A DNA stretch of 64,000 nt from Echinococcus granulosus (lineage: Eukaryota; Platyhelminthes; Cestoda; Cyclophyllidea; Taeniidae). The notes under the pieces were generated by a model. That model worked only from the letters and a program-made list of their open reading frames with translations. It was not told the origin of the DNA and did no database searches. The stretch lies in NCBI RefSeq assembly GCF_000524195.1, contig NW_020170405.1:765582-829581 (forward strand), in the 5' to 3' direction. Within the stretch, counting starts at the first letter, position 1, and every line of letters starts with the position of its first letter. Below are positions 28,901 to 41,700 of the stretch, one piece after another. The position numbers and the translations under genes were made by a program.

Positions 28901-31557
28901 CTGTTCAAAGTGGCAGACAACAGTAGTATAGCGTGCAAGGAGTGGTGTGTGGTATCGGGCGAAGTTTCTTTCCGATGAACTGATAAAAGCCGAAGCTTTA
29001 GATAGCTACTCCTACAGAAGACCACGGAGGTAGGATGCCTCATTGCCTCAAAAGCACTCGCATGTCTGCCGAACATTTACGATTTCGAAAATTTAACGTA
29101 ATTTGTGCACCAAGACAGATTTCACCCTTTGATCATCACGAAAGAATTGAATGCTTCGCTGAGATGAAAGAGTGTTTTGCGAAAAGGGACAATGATTTTC
29201 TGGACCTTGCTCTGAGTGATATCCACCCCTTTGGATCTTTAATGGGGTACCTCGATGGTCAGCATTTTAACGCTGATGACGAAGTAAAGCAGGATGTTTT
29301 AGAACGAATTGGTCACATTTAGGAATCGTTCTATGCCGAACCTTTCTAAGTGTTAAATTAATGGAAATATGACAGAGTTATGTGGCAAAATGAATCCAGC
29401 TTCTGCTTCTACATTGACGTTTCAGTGGGTTAATTCCTAATCATTTTACTTTACCCCCAAAGGTACTTCGCTGCCTACTTGGAGCGTTTTCCACAGCACT
29501 GTCTGGTGGTGGAGGGTCCACCTCTCTTCTTCGACGCCGCATTGGAGGCGTCGTCAGTTTCGACTAGTACAGGACGGAGTTCGTCCCCTACAGCCGCTCC
29601 GCCATGGGATATCGTGGCGTTCGCCTTCGCAGCGCCCGACATCGGCGCGCTGACCCGCGTATGGGACGACCTGCGGCGCGGTCAGCTGCGTGTCAAGTAC
29701 CCCAAGGATGAGGCTCTGTGTGGTAGTGGAAATCACCTCCCAATACCTCGTAAACCTTCCATAAACAACATACCACCTCGACTCTCTGTTGAGGACTTTA
29801 TTCGTGTAAGCTCATTTCCACTATTTCGTAAACAATGAAAGATTTTCGCATCTTTGAAAAGAACGCTACCGATACAGGTCTTAGCACTAGCAAATTGGAG
29901 TTGATTTGTTTTGCAGCTGATGTTACATTATTTAGGGGTAGCTATGACTGAGTTAGGTTACGCAATTATCATCTTTCAAGTTCCTTTGAGAAAAGTGCAT
30001 TCAGCCGTTATAAAATTCGGTGCGTTGTGGGTTATTGAGGTACTCGAAAAGTAGGGATAGTGGGGTGTTTAGTTATTTCGTCCTCCTGTATAATTACAGT
30101 ACGTTGCACGCTAGTAGATTCATTCCGCTCTAATTTAATTTTTTTGGCCTTTATTTCACCCTCCCAATGTCCAGTTGTTGCTAATACTTAAAAATAGTTG
30201 TTTCAAATGTCAACTAGGTTATTTACTATAACGCTGCTACCTGTTTAGTATAGAATTGAATTTGTGCCTCTTCCTGTATTGGCCTTATCCAAATTGATAA
30301 ATTTTACTAAGGGATGGGATATCCTAACTGTATGTTCCTGATTACCCGCATATTTTTGAGAGATTCGTTGTCTGTATTTGATTTCGTTGTTGTCAGTGTA
30401 CCTATTATAACCTAAAATTTTGACTCCTGGAATTTCTAAAAATCCTCTAGAGGTTAAGCAGACTTGCTTTTGAGGTCGTGAAATTACTATATTTTAACAC
30501 CCGTGTTACGCCTAGGTAGCATTAATTGTATTGATGTGGGGAGTGATGTAAAGAACAACCCTTTGGATGCCGCATAGATGAATAAACTTTTTGTTTACTG
30601 CTTTCATATTTGCTACACTGGTTCAGATATCGTTGGACTGGATACACGACGAACGCATAACTACAGCGGCTTCAAGCATCATTGCCGAAGCAGCTGTCAC
30701 CGAGGTACCACCTCCCGAGCCGTTGGGTGCTGCTATCTCTGAACAACAACATCAGCAACAGCAACAGCCAATGGCAGTGGAGATTTGCGGGCAGGAGGAG
30801 AAGCCCACCGAAAAAACAGTCACTGCTGAGGAGGCACAGACGGGTGCGGACGTGGTGGAAGCGGAGTACGCGGAGAGTAACAACGGGGAGCAACAGAGGA
30901 TGAGATCGAAAGGCGAGGATGAAAATGTTACTATCGCCACCACCGCGAAAGTGGACCAGGGTCTAAAGAAAATTGACGAGGGGGAGGAGGTTGGTGGCTT
31001 TTGCCTTTTGTTTTATTTCTTGCTCCTCTTAATAATAAATCCACGATGACACTGATCTCCTACGTTTCGGTAGACAAGGTCGGGCGCCCGGACAGTGGAG
31101 GCTATCCACTCGGCAATAATATCGCACCCGGCGAGCATCTTCGTTGAGTTAGACGACTACAGTTTCAGCGGAGCCTCTGGTGGAGTCGCTGGGCTCCCCA
31201 TGAACCCCTTGACCATGATGAATCACCACCTTGGAGTGGGTTCTGATCCGCCAGAGTTAGTGCTTGACGAAGTTGCCAGGCGTCTCTTTGTTTGCCTTCT
31301 GGCTGGACTCAAAACCTGTGCCTCGCATGTGAGCCCAAATCTCTGCAGTTAATCTATCCTAAATCACATAGCATAGGAACCTCTGTGTAGCTTTGCTTGA
31401 CAGTACGATTTCTTAGCTCTGTTCATTTCATTAGGGAGTCCATGTGGAGTTGGACGCGATAAACGAAACACGGGCTGAACTCTACCGCCGTTTCGGATTC
31501 TATCCAGTTGCCGCTGCCTCCACCGACTTTGTCACGGTCATGGGGCGTCTTATTTGA
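19924..31557 (+). CDS. OGA: Protein O-GlcNAcase (GH84 plus pseudo-acetyltransferase domain)
   Basis: Removes O-linked GlcNAc from Ser/Thr of nuclear and cytosolic proteins. Sixteen exons join in phase: 19924-19996, 20219-20270, 20806-21034, 21510-21759, 23636-23909, 24789-24969, 25421-25525, 25609-25666, 25712-25887, 25968-26142, 26547-26632, 27508-27824, 29463-29805, 30627-30989, 31074-31328 and 31435-31557. The product is 1019 residues (human about 916). Signatures: [14 protein letters not shown] across exons 1/2; [17 protein letters not shown] with the catalytic Asp pair at 132-133; [37 protein letters not shown]. Stalk-domain segments [11 protein letters not shown] and [12 protein letters not shown] follow, then a C-terminal acetyltransferase-like fold starting near RPYLLRPY. 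Exon 14 holds a Gln/Glu-rich low-complexity insert. The exon 14 donor (GTTGGT) is weak and is the least certain border. ATG 19924 gives a short N-terminus ending directly in the conserved FLCGVVEG. Confidence 0.94.
29080..29322 (+). mobile_element. Internally deleted mariner transposase relic in OGA intron 12
   Basis: The open frame here reads, in order, [49 protein letters not shown]. Mariner transposases have WIPRQL, ER...EML..F and DFL just before the first catalytic Asp (TGDETW). They have DLAPSDYHLF..L...GQ.F..DEEVK at the third catalytic Asp. The relic jumps from the first block to the last, so the first and second catalytic regions are missing. It lies in the 1.6-kb intron between OGA exons 12 and 13, same strand, and cannot encode an active enzyme. 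Confidence 0.75.
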
Positions 31558-31618
31558 CTCCTCTCCCAGTTATCTTATTGCGCACCCAATTGTTTACTTA
31601 TGGTCTGATTAATTTTGA

Positions 31619-31624
31619 AATAAA
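31619..31624 (+). terminator. OGA poly(A) signal AATAAA
   Basis: A canonical AATAAA hexamer lies 61 nt past the OGA stop codon, giving a short 3' UTR. It is the first good signal after the stop. Confidence 0.65.
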
Positions 31625-31789
31625 GTAATCAAAGTTAACACGTTGTGCTTATTTGCGGTGTATTTTTCGCATTATTTTGTCTCCAAATGCATTGTAGAAA
31701 AGTAGGTCCGCCGTATTTCAACACTGTTCTTAAAATCCTATTCGTTCTAACCTTCTGAATAATTTCTTAGGGCTCTCATACCTGCTTGA

Positions 31790-32270
31790 ATGATGAGCTT
31801 GGTGAGTGCCTATGGATAATACAGCATTAGTAAACAATGGAAAGCTGAGACCGCTTTTCAAGGTCAATGTGTACAGAATTAGAGCATGTGACTTCAGGAA
31901 GGGTCTGAAACCATATTCAACTCCGGCCCCACAGTCATATTTAATTATCTGTTATGTCCATTTTGTATGTCGTCGTAGCTATCAAATCGAGTTCGCGGTA
32001 AAGATCAGAGGACTAGATGGAAATGGGTTAAGATCACTCCAGGAGCGCATCATAGCTTCGGTATCAGAGAATGTCCTCATTCAGACTTCCGAAATCCATA
32101 TAGCGGGTCTCTTGCTTTATGCGTGCGATGTAGTCAATCCACACGAGACATGGTTAGAGCTTTCGGTTCCTCTCGGGAACTTGAGTCACCCCTTCTCTGA
32201 AGGCACACTGCCATCTCCACTCATCAAATCCCAATTAGTATTTGCTACAGCCCAGAAATTACTCAAGTGA
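31790..32270 (+). CDS. Possible small downstream cistron, unknown function
   Basis: I do not recognise this product. An open frame of 112 codons (31935-32270) can be joined in phase to a short first exon 31790-31801 (MMSL). The intron has a GTGAGT donor and a CCCCACAG acceptor. The joined product is 115 residues. It begins with a short hydrophobic stretch (SYLIICYVHFVC) that could be a signal peptide or anchor, then KIRGLDGNGLRSLQERI and LLLYACDVV. A TTTCTTAG acceptor ends at 31770, 19 nt before the ATG and about 150 nt after the OGA poly(A) signal, as expected of a spliced-leader acceptor. Without homology evidence this stays tentative; the frame may be chance. Confidence 0.35.
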
Positions 32271-35060
32271 ATGACGGAATGAACAGCAATGCCTTAGCGA
32301 CAGGTGTTGACTACTATCCTTTACGTCTCACTTTAAATATGTATGACTATTTGCGTTGGTGATTAATGCTCCTCGTGTTGACTTCTTATTGGTCTGACTC
32401 AATGTCGTAGCATACTCTGCAAGAACTTTTTACGCCAAAAATTCTGCTTTTCTTTTTTCCACTACCTTTTTTGTGTGAGTTGCCAAGGCCTCTGTGCACG
32501 TGACGAAATGGCACAACGACGACGGCCATGGACAGGGTAGTTGAATAGGTTTAGTACAAGGCGTCGTGACTGGCTGGTGTTTTCTCACTTTCCTCGTAGG
32601 CTTTGTGAGTCCTCACGCACATAGGTGGCAGGGGCGGGGTACATAGAGAAGGTACTACAAAACGCCAATGTGCTCAAGTCAGAAGCATAGTCTTTGTCCT
32701 ACCACCCAAACAATTTTAAACGCCTGCTTCTGTGGCCGCTGCACATCGTATGGGAGTGAGAGATTGCAGATTAGAGCCCATTAAAATAGGATATGCTTCC
32801 AGCGCTAATAGATTCCGGGGGTATTAGTTAATCTTTTGACTACTGTGATTAATCCAACCATCTCCGCCAGCTGTTGTGCGTTTTCGAGAAGCTCAGTCAA
32901 TTGTTAAAATAATTTCTTTACCAAATAACTAGTAATTTGTGCTCAAGAAATCTGATACAGAGACTTCTTTGACGACCTGAAATCATGGCTACTGTTATTG
33001 TAGCATTTGAATTACATGGAGCGTTTATGCCGGATCGGCTTACAGGTGATGCACAAACAAATTTATCTAGAAGATAAGTCAGTATGGCAAGGAAAAGGGG
33101 GAGATCGTACTTATTAACCGAAAGGCACTGCTTGATATCGCGGATAAGAGGGTCGATATGTAGATAATCAGCGAATGCGCCTACGTGGAATTTGTTAGCA
33201 GGCGTCAGCATCCCTAGCTTGTGACTTGCGGGCTACTTCCCGTTCTGCCTGCCACAGCCTAGTATAACAGTCAACAAGTCAAGTAGGCGCAGAGAAAAGT
33301 AACAACGTGACTGCTTCCTGTTCCAGGATGACGCATGAATAGGGTTTAATTGAAGCGGAGGTATTAGCAGTGGTAACCAAGGCAGCGTCCGGGATTCTGA
33401 AAATGGCAAAAAAGTACGGTATTTTGATCCATATTTGGTTAAACGAATTGCATGTTTGTATCTTACCCTTTCATTCTGAATCGGTGCTCTTATTTTCGCT
33501 CAGTCTTCTTATGGTCATTGCTTTTAACGTAAACTTGAGTAAGCAATACTGGTGGAATTAGCACAAAAATACGTGATTTTTTGTTAATTTTTATAGTTGA
33601 AGTCATTCAGAGCACGGAAGAACAGTGATACAAATTCACAACTACTCCAAGAGCCCACAAAGTCTCAAAACATTTTTATTGAATGGCAATTCTTAAGAAC
33701 TGTGGGTAAATGCCGAAATGAGCAATATGGCAGACTTTCCCATAGGACCACCAACCTGAAACTAAACTGTCTTGCGCGTGCCGGGGTCGAGGGGGAATAA
33801 ACAAAGAATGTGAATTGGGGGGTAAGGCAGACAGAAAATTAACCAACGTGAAGTATGGCCGGCCAACCCCGCGTACTCCCCAGTGAATGAAAGTTGAATT
33901 CCCTTACTACTCGGGAGTCCCCTGCTGACAATGCATTTAAAGCTTAGATCTCATTCATTCTGCTCGTAAGGTAATGCTACCGTCGTGAGTTAACTACAAG
34001 ATTGTCGGGACTAGTTCCGGACATGAGGTTTGTTTTTTCACCACAGTCGATCTCACTATGCTTGCAATGCAGTCTTATCTTAGAACACTTCATATTCTTA
34101 TAATGCAATTGTTTTAAGGAGTAGGGCTGTTTCTTTTTCACAATTGAATTCGGGTCTCAGAAGTAATTCGTTTAGTTCGTACTCATTTGAAGTAGCGTCA
34201 TTAACGTTTTCCGCAGTTGCTGAGATTCATGGGGTCTACTGAAGCTCGATGTCTTGAGTGCATTAAGAGTTGCCCGTTTTCTCAAACTGAGCATTCACTT
34301 CATGTCGATTAACGTCCTTGAAATAGATTTTACAAAAGTCGTTTTAAAAATTAGGAATAGTAAAGCAGAAACACTGCGTTATTCTGTTATTTAGCATTAC
34401 TGGCAATCATTTCACCTTCCATGCTAACTTTTGTTATTATTGTCATGTCTGTACTTTGTCTCAAATATCAAATACCTTTGATTTAAAAACATTATTTTTT
34501 ACACACTCCTGCAAAGAAACTCTACTTTAGCTCGTAAATTAAATGGAAAACATTTCAGTAGTTATGTGATTAACCCTTCTGAATAGTCTAGACGGTAATA
34601 AATCCAGAAATTATTTCTTAAGTGTGGTTGCCAAGGTTAACATCAAAACAAGGCAGTTTGAGTCACACAAGTTGAACATTTCCTACAGTCAAATACGCCA
34701 CATCTAAAGTCAGTGGTGATTTCTTGTTTACTATTTTAATTTGCTTAGCTTACCGACGAATACTGAAATCAGGTACCAGTTGATCCACTCCCTCGAATGG
34801 AGAGACTCATCTTTATCACTGAATATTACAGTCAACTGCGGATTTGAAAGATGAGCATGCAACATCCTCACACACATTACATTAGCCACTTTAATGGTAA
34901 ATATCCAAGTGTTGGAGTTAAGTGGGTTTTACCTTGAGTAGGTTATGGTTAGATGCTAGTAAATGTTTTGATTTTAGCTCGTACGCGCTCGTCTAAGATC
35001 CCAGTCCATCTTATAGATAAAGCTACCTTTCCAAATAGCATTTTACCTTGAAGGCTATAA
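32271..35060. other. Intergenic DNA, no gene seen
   Basis: No supported coding region on either strand. GC-richer patches near 32500-32720 may be decayed mobile elements, but no motif is recognisable. Confidence 0.5.
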
Positions 35061-35260
35061 CATTGCTGTAGCGTCCCAAAACTTCCCTGAAGAAAAAGAA
35101 GCATATAATAATCGGGTGGAATATGTATTGCCGAAGTAAAGAAGCATTGGGAGTTACCAGATTGGACCAGAGGATATTACACTTAACAGAACCGTAATGA
35201 CTGAGCCTCAAGTGCCTGCATAACCAAAACGAAGAGTTAAACAAACAATCTGATTGCTAC
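35061..35260 (+). repeat. Dispersed repeat family, well-bounded copy
   Basis: It starts CATTGCTGTAGCGTCCC, then CTTCCCTGAAGA, AATCGGGTGGAATATGTATTG, and ends CCAAAACGAAGAGTTAAAC followed by AAACAATC. The middle is more diverged than in other copies. With the copy at 35961 it helps define both family ends. Confidence 0.65.
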
Positions 35261-35960
35261 ATAACCCTTTCTTTTGAGTGTCGTCCCCGACGCTCCCCAC
35301 AGCCAACTTTCCCGCTTCGGCCATCACAACATGGACGGGACTGTAAGAAAAACTCTCACGAACCAACCGCGCCAGCCATCGAGTTTGCGTGCAGCTGAGA
35401 AGATATGTGATACCAACATCAATGATCCCTCTTGACAATTCCAATGAATTTGGCGTTTTGTCCTTTTTAGAAACTGCATTGGGGCAGGGGAATATGCTGG
35501 CCATCTCGTATGTCCATCGCCGGTCGTAAGGGCACTGATCAAAAAGCAATCACTTAAAAAGGATGGTGTTTATAATATTTTTGTTAAGATAATGTTTCAC
35601 GTCTATTCCCTCTTACCACAATGTTTTCAATTCACTGCCGCCCAGCCACATCTATTTGGGTTATATTCAGTTAGTAGAGAGGCGGAAGAGGTATCCCGTG
35701 TTCCCCTAGTTGACATCTTCATACATGTGCCGTAGACACCTTTTAAATGGTCCACAGGTAGTATCCCTTCAGGTGCTAATAGCATATCTGAAGAATGCAG
35801 AGCTGAGTTAGTTGCCAAGGTCAGACGTCATTTTCACTTTGGCGCCGTCATAGGCTCTCCCATCCTCAGCACATGCTTTTCCTCCACCGCGTTAATTTTT
35901 ACCATTCAATAGTGAAAATCAAGGTGGTTGTCCTTTAGGATCGGGTTCGTTTTCCGCTGC

Positions 35961-36160
35961 CATCAATGTAACACCCCGATTCTTTCTTGAAGTAGAAAGA
36001 AGCCATAAAACTCGGGCAGAGTATATATTGTCGACGTAGAGAGCAATTGAGAGATTACTGGCATGGCCCAAGGGTCCTGCCGCCCAGTGGAAGTACAATG
36101 TCGGAAGTTTAAGTGCCCGCGTGACAAAGCCGATGAGTTAGGCAAACAATCAGTCGCTTG
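35961..36160 (+). repeat. Dispersed repeat family, copy
   Basis: Blocks TTCTTGAAGTAGAAAGAAG, AAAACTCGGGCAGAGTATAT, TCGACGTAGAGAG, GAGATTACTGGCATGGCCC, GCCCAGTGGAAGTACAATG and GAGTTAGGCAAACAATC match the other copies in order. It sits about 700 bp from the previous copy in the same orientation. Confidence 0.7.
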
Positions 36161-38570
36161 GTGTTCCTCGTTGATTGCAGTGGCGTCGGGAGTGTTAAGT
36201 GCTTTACACCTGTGTAATAGCAGCCTGCTTGCTCTTCTCAAACAAAGGTAGACCAAAGTTCTCAAGTAAAGTTAAGATTTCAAATTTTGGCTGCTCTAAG
36301 GGCCACATTCATTTATTGTGACTACAGATTCTCAAACGCATATTTATCTTCACTGTGATGAGCAATCAAGCATTTGAGGCTAATAAATCTACTCCTCATC
36401 TCTGAAACTAATTAATGGATAAGAACCTCTGAGCCCGGTTAAATATTTCATAATACGCATAAAGTATTTATGAGCTACGCATCTTTTTGTCAATCAAATA
36501 GTGTGGCAGTAGAGATTTGTCCCTTTTCTTGGATTCATTGCCCCAAAAGGGAGAAAACTGTACAGGTATGAATGAAGATTGTGTGTTAATGCATTCTAAA
36601 TATTAAGACGTCGTTTAAGTCTTTCTCAAACAATGCGCGAAGTATAGAGACGATTCAATAAATGCAATCTAAAATTCCCTTGTGAAAGAGAGTTACCACT
36701 GAAAAGCCGTCTTCTAGGTGTCGTGATTAGCACGCCTGATTAAAGCGTCTGCCCCTTGATGAGCACGTGCTCGGGTAGGTTGGTCAGTCAGTGCTTGCTG
36801 AAACACGTCAGGGCACAGGATAAGTCATTGTGGTGGTCGCTTCCTTTAGCTGATGAAATGAGGCACCGCTGACCGGATTTATACAAACACGGCTGCACCT
36901 ATGCGTCAGGTACTACATACTTCACTAACCATTGGATCCCCATTTGTTTTAGCATAACTATGCCACATTACGAGAAACCAATAAATATTATAAATGCGGA
37001 AAATGTACATACGATAAGTAATTGCATCGCCTTCTGTGAAGGGGAAAGTAAGAAGCTATTATGGCGGGTCATAACGCGTCAGCCAACAATGTATTTGCGT
37101 ACTCGAGTCTCTACGGTAACGAAATAGTGGCATGGATTAAATTATCCAAAAAGAAATAAAATAACCACTCGTTGCGTCACTTAATCACCCACCTAGAAGT
37201 GTTTGAGTCTCAGTGCTCCCTCCTCTTATCTCTCCGCCACGTGGATATGACCGCAGAACAAGTAAAAGGAGGGTACGAAGCACCCAGCAATCATGTTTAT
37301 CATTTCCTGTCCTCTTCGTATGGCGAGCACTAGGATATTTTTTTGATGCTGAAGCCTGTTAATGCCACAAAGAAATTCAGTAACCCTCCCTCACACCCCA
37401 GAGCCTAATTTATCAGATCAAAGAATGGTGGTTAAGAAAACGGAGAAATGGACACCCCACTCCTTCAACAAAATGGGAAGATAGCATTGCTTAAGGCTGC
37501 AGGACGAGGTATGCGACTTTGGTTTTCGATACGTCCGAAGAGGGCATGATCTGTACCTGTATTCATGTAGATTTATGCTTAACAAAGAACGTCCAAAAAT
37601 CAGATCGCCGCAGATGGTCCCTTCCTTCGTGCGATCGCCTCGCTTGTCAACGTGCCCTTCACTGTATGGGTAGGATGGTAGAACTAGTCGACTTCAGTCA
37701 CGTAAATAATCATAAATAGCTCCAACAGTTAACCGTGTTAAGGATATGAGACTTTCCCAGTCATACTATTCCTCTATCAATAAAGTAGTTAAATTCGCGC
37801 GAGATTCGATAGAGGGTCAAGTAGGTAGACCGGCGTTCAGATTAAAAATGTTTCTACGAGCAAGGCGATCAAAGGTATTGTTTGATGCAATACTAATCAG
37901 TACAGTCTGTCAAAATGGAATGAGAATGGTCGCCGTTACCATGCCTTGCTCAAGTCGAGTCAAAAGAAGCAGTCTAGTTGAGTATTAACAGCAGTGGGAC
38001 ATCGACGAGTTCTATGAAAAAATTAGCTGCTACGATTATTTCGTATGGTAGAATCACTACTGGTAGAATAGAACTAAAATTCTTCGAATGTATGAATCCT
38101 AGCCTCTCAGAGTAGATATTGCTTCTTCCTTCCACGAAACATGCTGACACCTTCCTTCACATTGAGTCGGTCGTGATTAGCCTTCAAGAGACGCCATTGG
38201 CAAGAGGATTGTAGAATACTACATTATGCGATACATGATCATAGAGAGAGGGCATTAAGAATCATCTTCAAAACAAATCCCTGGAATGCGAAGAAATCAA
38301 GAACTCAAAATCGCTACCAAAAGTAGTAAGTGTCCGGGAGCTAGTTATCGTGTGAAACTGTCAAATCTGAACACATCTAAAACTGTCCATTTGTCGTGCT
38401 TGTCGTTAGAGTGGATTATGCTGCCAAGTGCCTGTCCAAAAAACCGCGCGTCACATAGATCAGCCTAGCAACTCAAAATCCACTTTTATCGCCTGTCCGA
38501 GCCTGCTCACATTAGGCGGAAGGGTGTACCTAATTGGTCGGCACTGCGTGACCAATTGGATAAGCTTCTT
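36161..38570. other. Intergenic DNA upstream of the tincar-like gene
   Basis: No gene recognised. Open frames near 37519-37988 have no motif. Any promoter or 5' non-coding exon of the tincar-like gene would lie here, but nothing specific is visible. Confidence 0.45.
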
Positions 38571-38645
38571 CGGTGCGTGCACACACACGTGCGCAGCAGG
38601 CAGAAGACACACACGCACGCTTACCGTCACGCTTGTGCACGCATC
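38571..38645. repeat. CA/CG-rich low-complexity tract
   Basis: CACACACACGTGCG, AGACACACACGCACGC and TTGTGCACGC form an alternating purine-pyrimidine tract just upstream of the tincar-like start codon. It extends the open frame upstream with Arg/Thr/His-rich sequence that is unlikely to be translated. Confidence 0.55.
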
Positions 38646-38704
38646 CGGGAGAGACGCATTACCACTCATACGAAGCCTTCGTCACTCGTACCTCGCACCG
38701 CGTG

Positions 38705-41700
38705 ATGGCTGCCTTGCTTTCCAGGACGGTCAACTGTGACAACCTCTGGCGACCCTGGTACATCATTTGCGTGACCTGCCTGCAGGTTTTCATGCTCTAC
38801 TCTGGCATAGCCCGCTACATCGCCTTCAAGGAGCACTTGTTCGACCCCAAGTACGGCGGCAATTGGAACCCCGCGGGGATGAATTTCTACCTGGCGATGC
38901 TCATCATCGCCACCTTTTTTGTCCTCCTTTTCCTCTACGCTAGTCTGGTTCGCGGATCGAATCTTGCTGGCGAAGGAGTCGCACTAGGACAAGAGTCGGT
39001 TCTTTACCACCCTGGTCCGTTTCATTGGCCCCAACAGTCCCAATCCCAACAAGAGGGAAGTAATGCAGGTCTCTATGCGACTGCGAATGGGGTTTTGGAG
39101 AGGGGTAATCTCAGCGCTGGGCTGGGAGCCGTGGGAGAGGAGGAGGGAGTGCCACCATTTGACACCTGGTCTGCCCGCAGTGCTGCTCATGTTCCACCCA
39201 GCGATTTTGCCACCTATCCAGGCCTACCTACCATGTTTCGATCGATGGTATCAACTGGAGGGACGAATGTGACGGGAGGGAAGGAACGTTGGTTTTCATT
39301 GTGTGGCCTCTGGAGGCGCTTCCAACGACGTTTTATTCCCACCTCGAGTCTCATGCACATCATCTCCGCCCATGCCTTCCTCCTTCCACTGCCGGTTCTC
39401 GAGGCCCAGCTTATTTTTCACCACGTCCTACCCTTCGGTGAGTTGGATTTGCGTTTTCGGCTCTATGGTTCCATTGGTAGCGGGGATGTAAATTACATCT
39501 TCGCTTCTATTATCCACATCTTTCCCAAAGGGCTGAATGTGGACTAGCCAGCGAACAATCGTTTTGTACATCATTATTGGTCGAATTGGGGGCCCACCTG
39601 TGCATCACGTGACATGAAATATAATTCCACTACTGTGGAGATAAAGGAGGGCATGTCCTTTTAACCCTTCTCGCCATTTTTAACCAGATAAAGTAATGCG
39701 TAAAGTAGTGGGGTTCGAGATCAAGACCGTCCCACGATGCGTACCTTGGAGGGAGGTTTATCGTTGTCTAATGCGACCAATGCAATTAATGTGAGCGTGC
39801 ATGCTTGCATTGTTTGTCCACCAGGCCTACCTGATGGTCACGGCGCTGTAATCCACTCCCTGAGTGAGTAAACAGTAGCTTCCCCCTTGAGGGCGGGTGG
39901 ATAGGCGAGTGTTGTTGGAGTATCTCCATTATTGGTGTCTACCGCACACTCAGTCTAGGGAGTGCGTATGAAGATATGGGACAGACGCTTAGAGCATGCT
40001 GCACTTATGAGACAGCGTAATAACCTCCGCATTAGCTTAAAAGGGCATTTCACTCCTGGCACAGTCATGGCTCTTTTCCACTAAATGTATACAATTCCCC
40101 CACGGTCCATGGAATCGTTTCATATGCGCCTCGTGGATGCATTGCATCGGTAGTTCACCTCCGAGAAACGGTCACCCATGCCTACCACTTTTTGCAGCTA
40201 CTATGACCTTTGGTTCCTGTTCCGTCAACATGTTACATGTCCAGTTCGATATTTGTCACAAAACTCGTTGTCAACGCTTTATGTAGCTCCAGTCTTCGTT
40301 TTCCCCTTATGTTAAGTTTGATTTGACTTTAGTATTTTGATACTCATCTAAAAATCGACTCTAAAATTGGTTCCACATCCTCAACAGAAGCTTCTACTGA
40401 AGTGTACTTAAAGGTGGGCGAGGTAGGAAGAGGACTTTGCTGTTCGAGAACCAACTCCTGAGTTAACCTTTCCTTTTTGCAATGATTATTTTGCAGACCA
40501 GGAATGAGGAGAAACTACTTTAACGATATACTAGGGAGGATTTGCCCTACGGTACCAATTGTTTGCTCTTTCCAACCTGGATATCCATGGCTTAGTAATT
40601 GCATTTTTGGCCTACAATTAAAGCCTTGCCAAATAGCCCCGGTCGCCAATTCCATTCATCAGTACCGCTATTATCCGCCTCGCCATCATGGGGCTATTCT
40701 TGTGGAGGGCAAACTAACGCACCGTAACACGAATTCTGTGCTACTCACTCAGGTTAGGGGTAGTTGTTGGTGAGGATAAATGGGTAAATTGGACGTTAAA
40801 GGCACTTTCTGGTTTCTGTTCGCGACTTCTACCGCCAGCAGAGCCTGCTTGGTGTTTCTTTTGCACAGGCGGAAGTATATGCTCTGGTAATGTTGACGTT
40901 GCTTTCTACGCGAGAAATAAACAATGCAACAATCGCTGAAAATATAAAGTGCAAACGGGAACTTGCGTACATGCATACTTCGGCGTTTTCTTTAAGGTTA
41001 CTTGAAATGCCCTTAAAGCCCATGCATAAACACCCAAGTTCAGCGCTATGCCTGCTATGTGGTCCCGTGACAGGCCGAAAGGCAAAGGCAGATCGGAACG
41101 GTTTTACCCATCCGTTTGTGCTCCTTACACGAGGATTTCGACTCAGATAATGAAGACCTTCACGGAAGAGTTTTGACGGTCCTATTTTAATGTCAGGTTT
41201 TGAGTCATGTTTTACCACAAAGTCAAAATCCTTCACCTTTGGGAAGCAAGGCGGTGATTGAGTACATCATCTCAGGTGTAACAGGAAAAAATGTATTAAA
41301 AACAATTGAGTGAATGCCTATCTCGCTAGTTTGAAGTGATTACATCGGCAGCAATCTCTCCACCTTCGCTACAGTCCATAGAATTCAGTGATTATGTAAT
41401 GGCACTGATGGTTAAATGCAACAGACCCTTGTGAAGGACTGCTATTTAATCCGAATATGTTGTCAGTTGAAGGATGTAGCACGTGAATAGTTCAGGCATT
41501 TAACACAAATGGGTTTCTTGTGTTAATTTATCCAACATCTTACTAGCATTCCTCCATGGTCAATTTTAATTTCGTCCTAGTAAATGGGGATTTGATACGG
41601 GCGCTTCCTGTCCAATATCGCGTACGCCTGTGGCTCTGGCGTTGGTCCTGCCAGCATCTCCCAAGCTAGCATACTTCCTAAACATGTGTAACATTGATAA

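Noticed and set aside
30672..30943. Minus-strand Leu-rich open frames
   Set aside because: They are reverse complements of the Gln/Glu-rich OGA exon 14 and have no independent support.
38573..38704. Upstream in-frame Met at 38573 as tincar-like start
   Set aside because: The added 44 residues come from a CA/CG low-complexity tract. The Met at 38705 sits right before the conserved N-terminus.
39438..39547. Continuation of the tincar-like exon 1 open frame to a stop at 39547
   Set aside because: The strong GTGAGT donor at 39438 joins exon 2 with the correct phase and restores the conserved HHVLPF-E-NVWKSNL region, so the extension is intron.
39700..39730. B-box-like GGGGTTCGAGATC as part of a tRNA gene
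   Set aside because: The last positions do not fit the B box and no A box or cloverleaf arms are visible around it.
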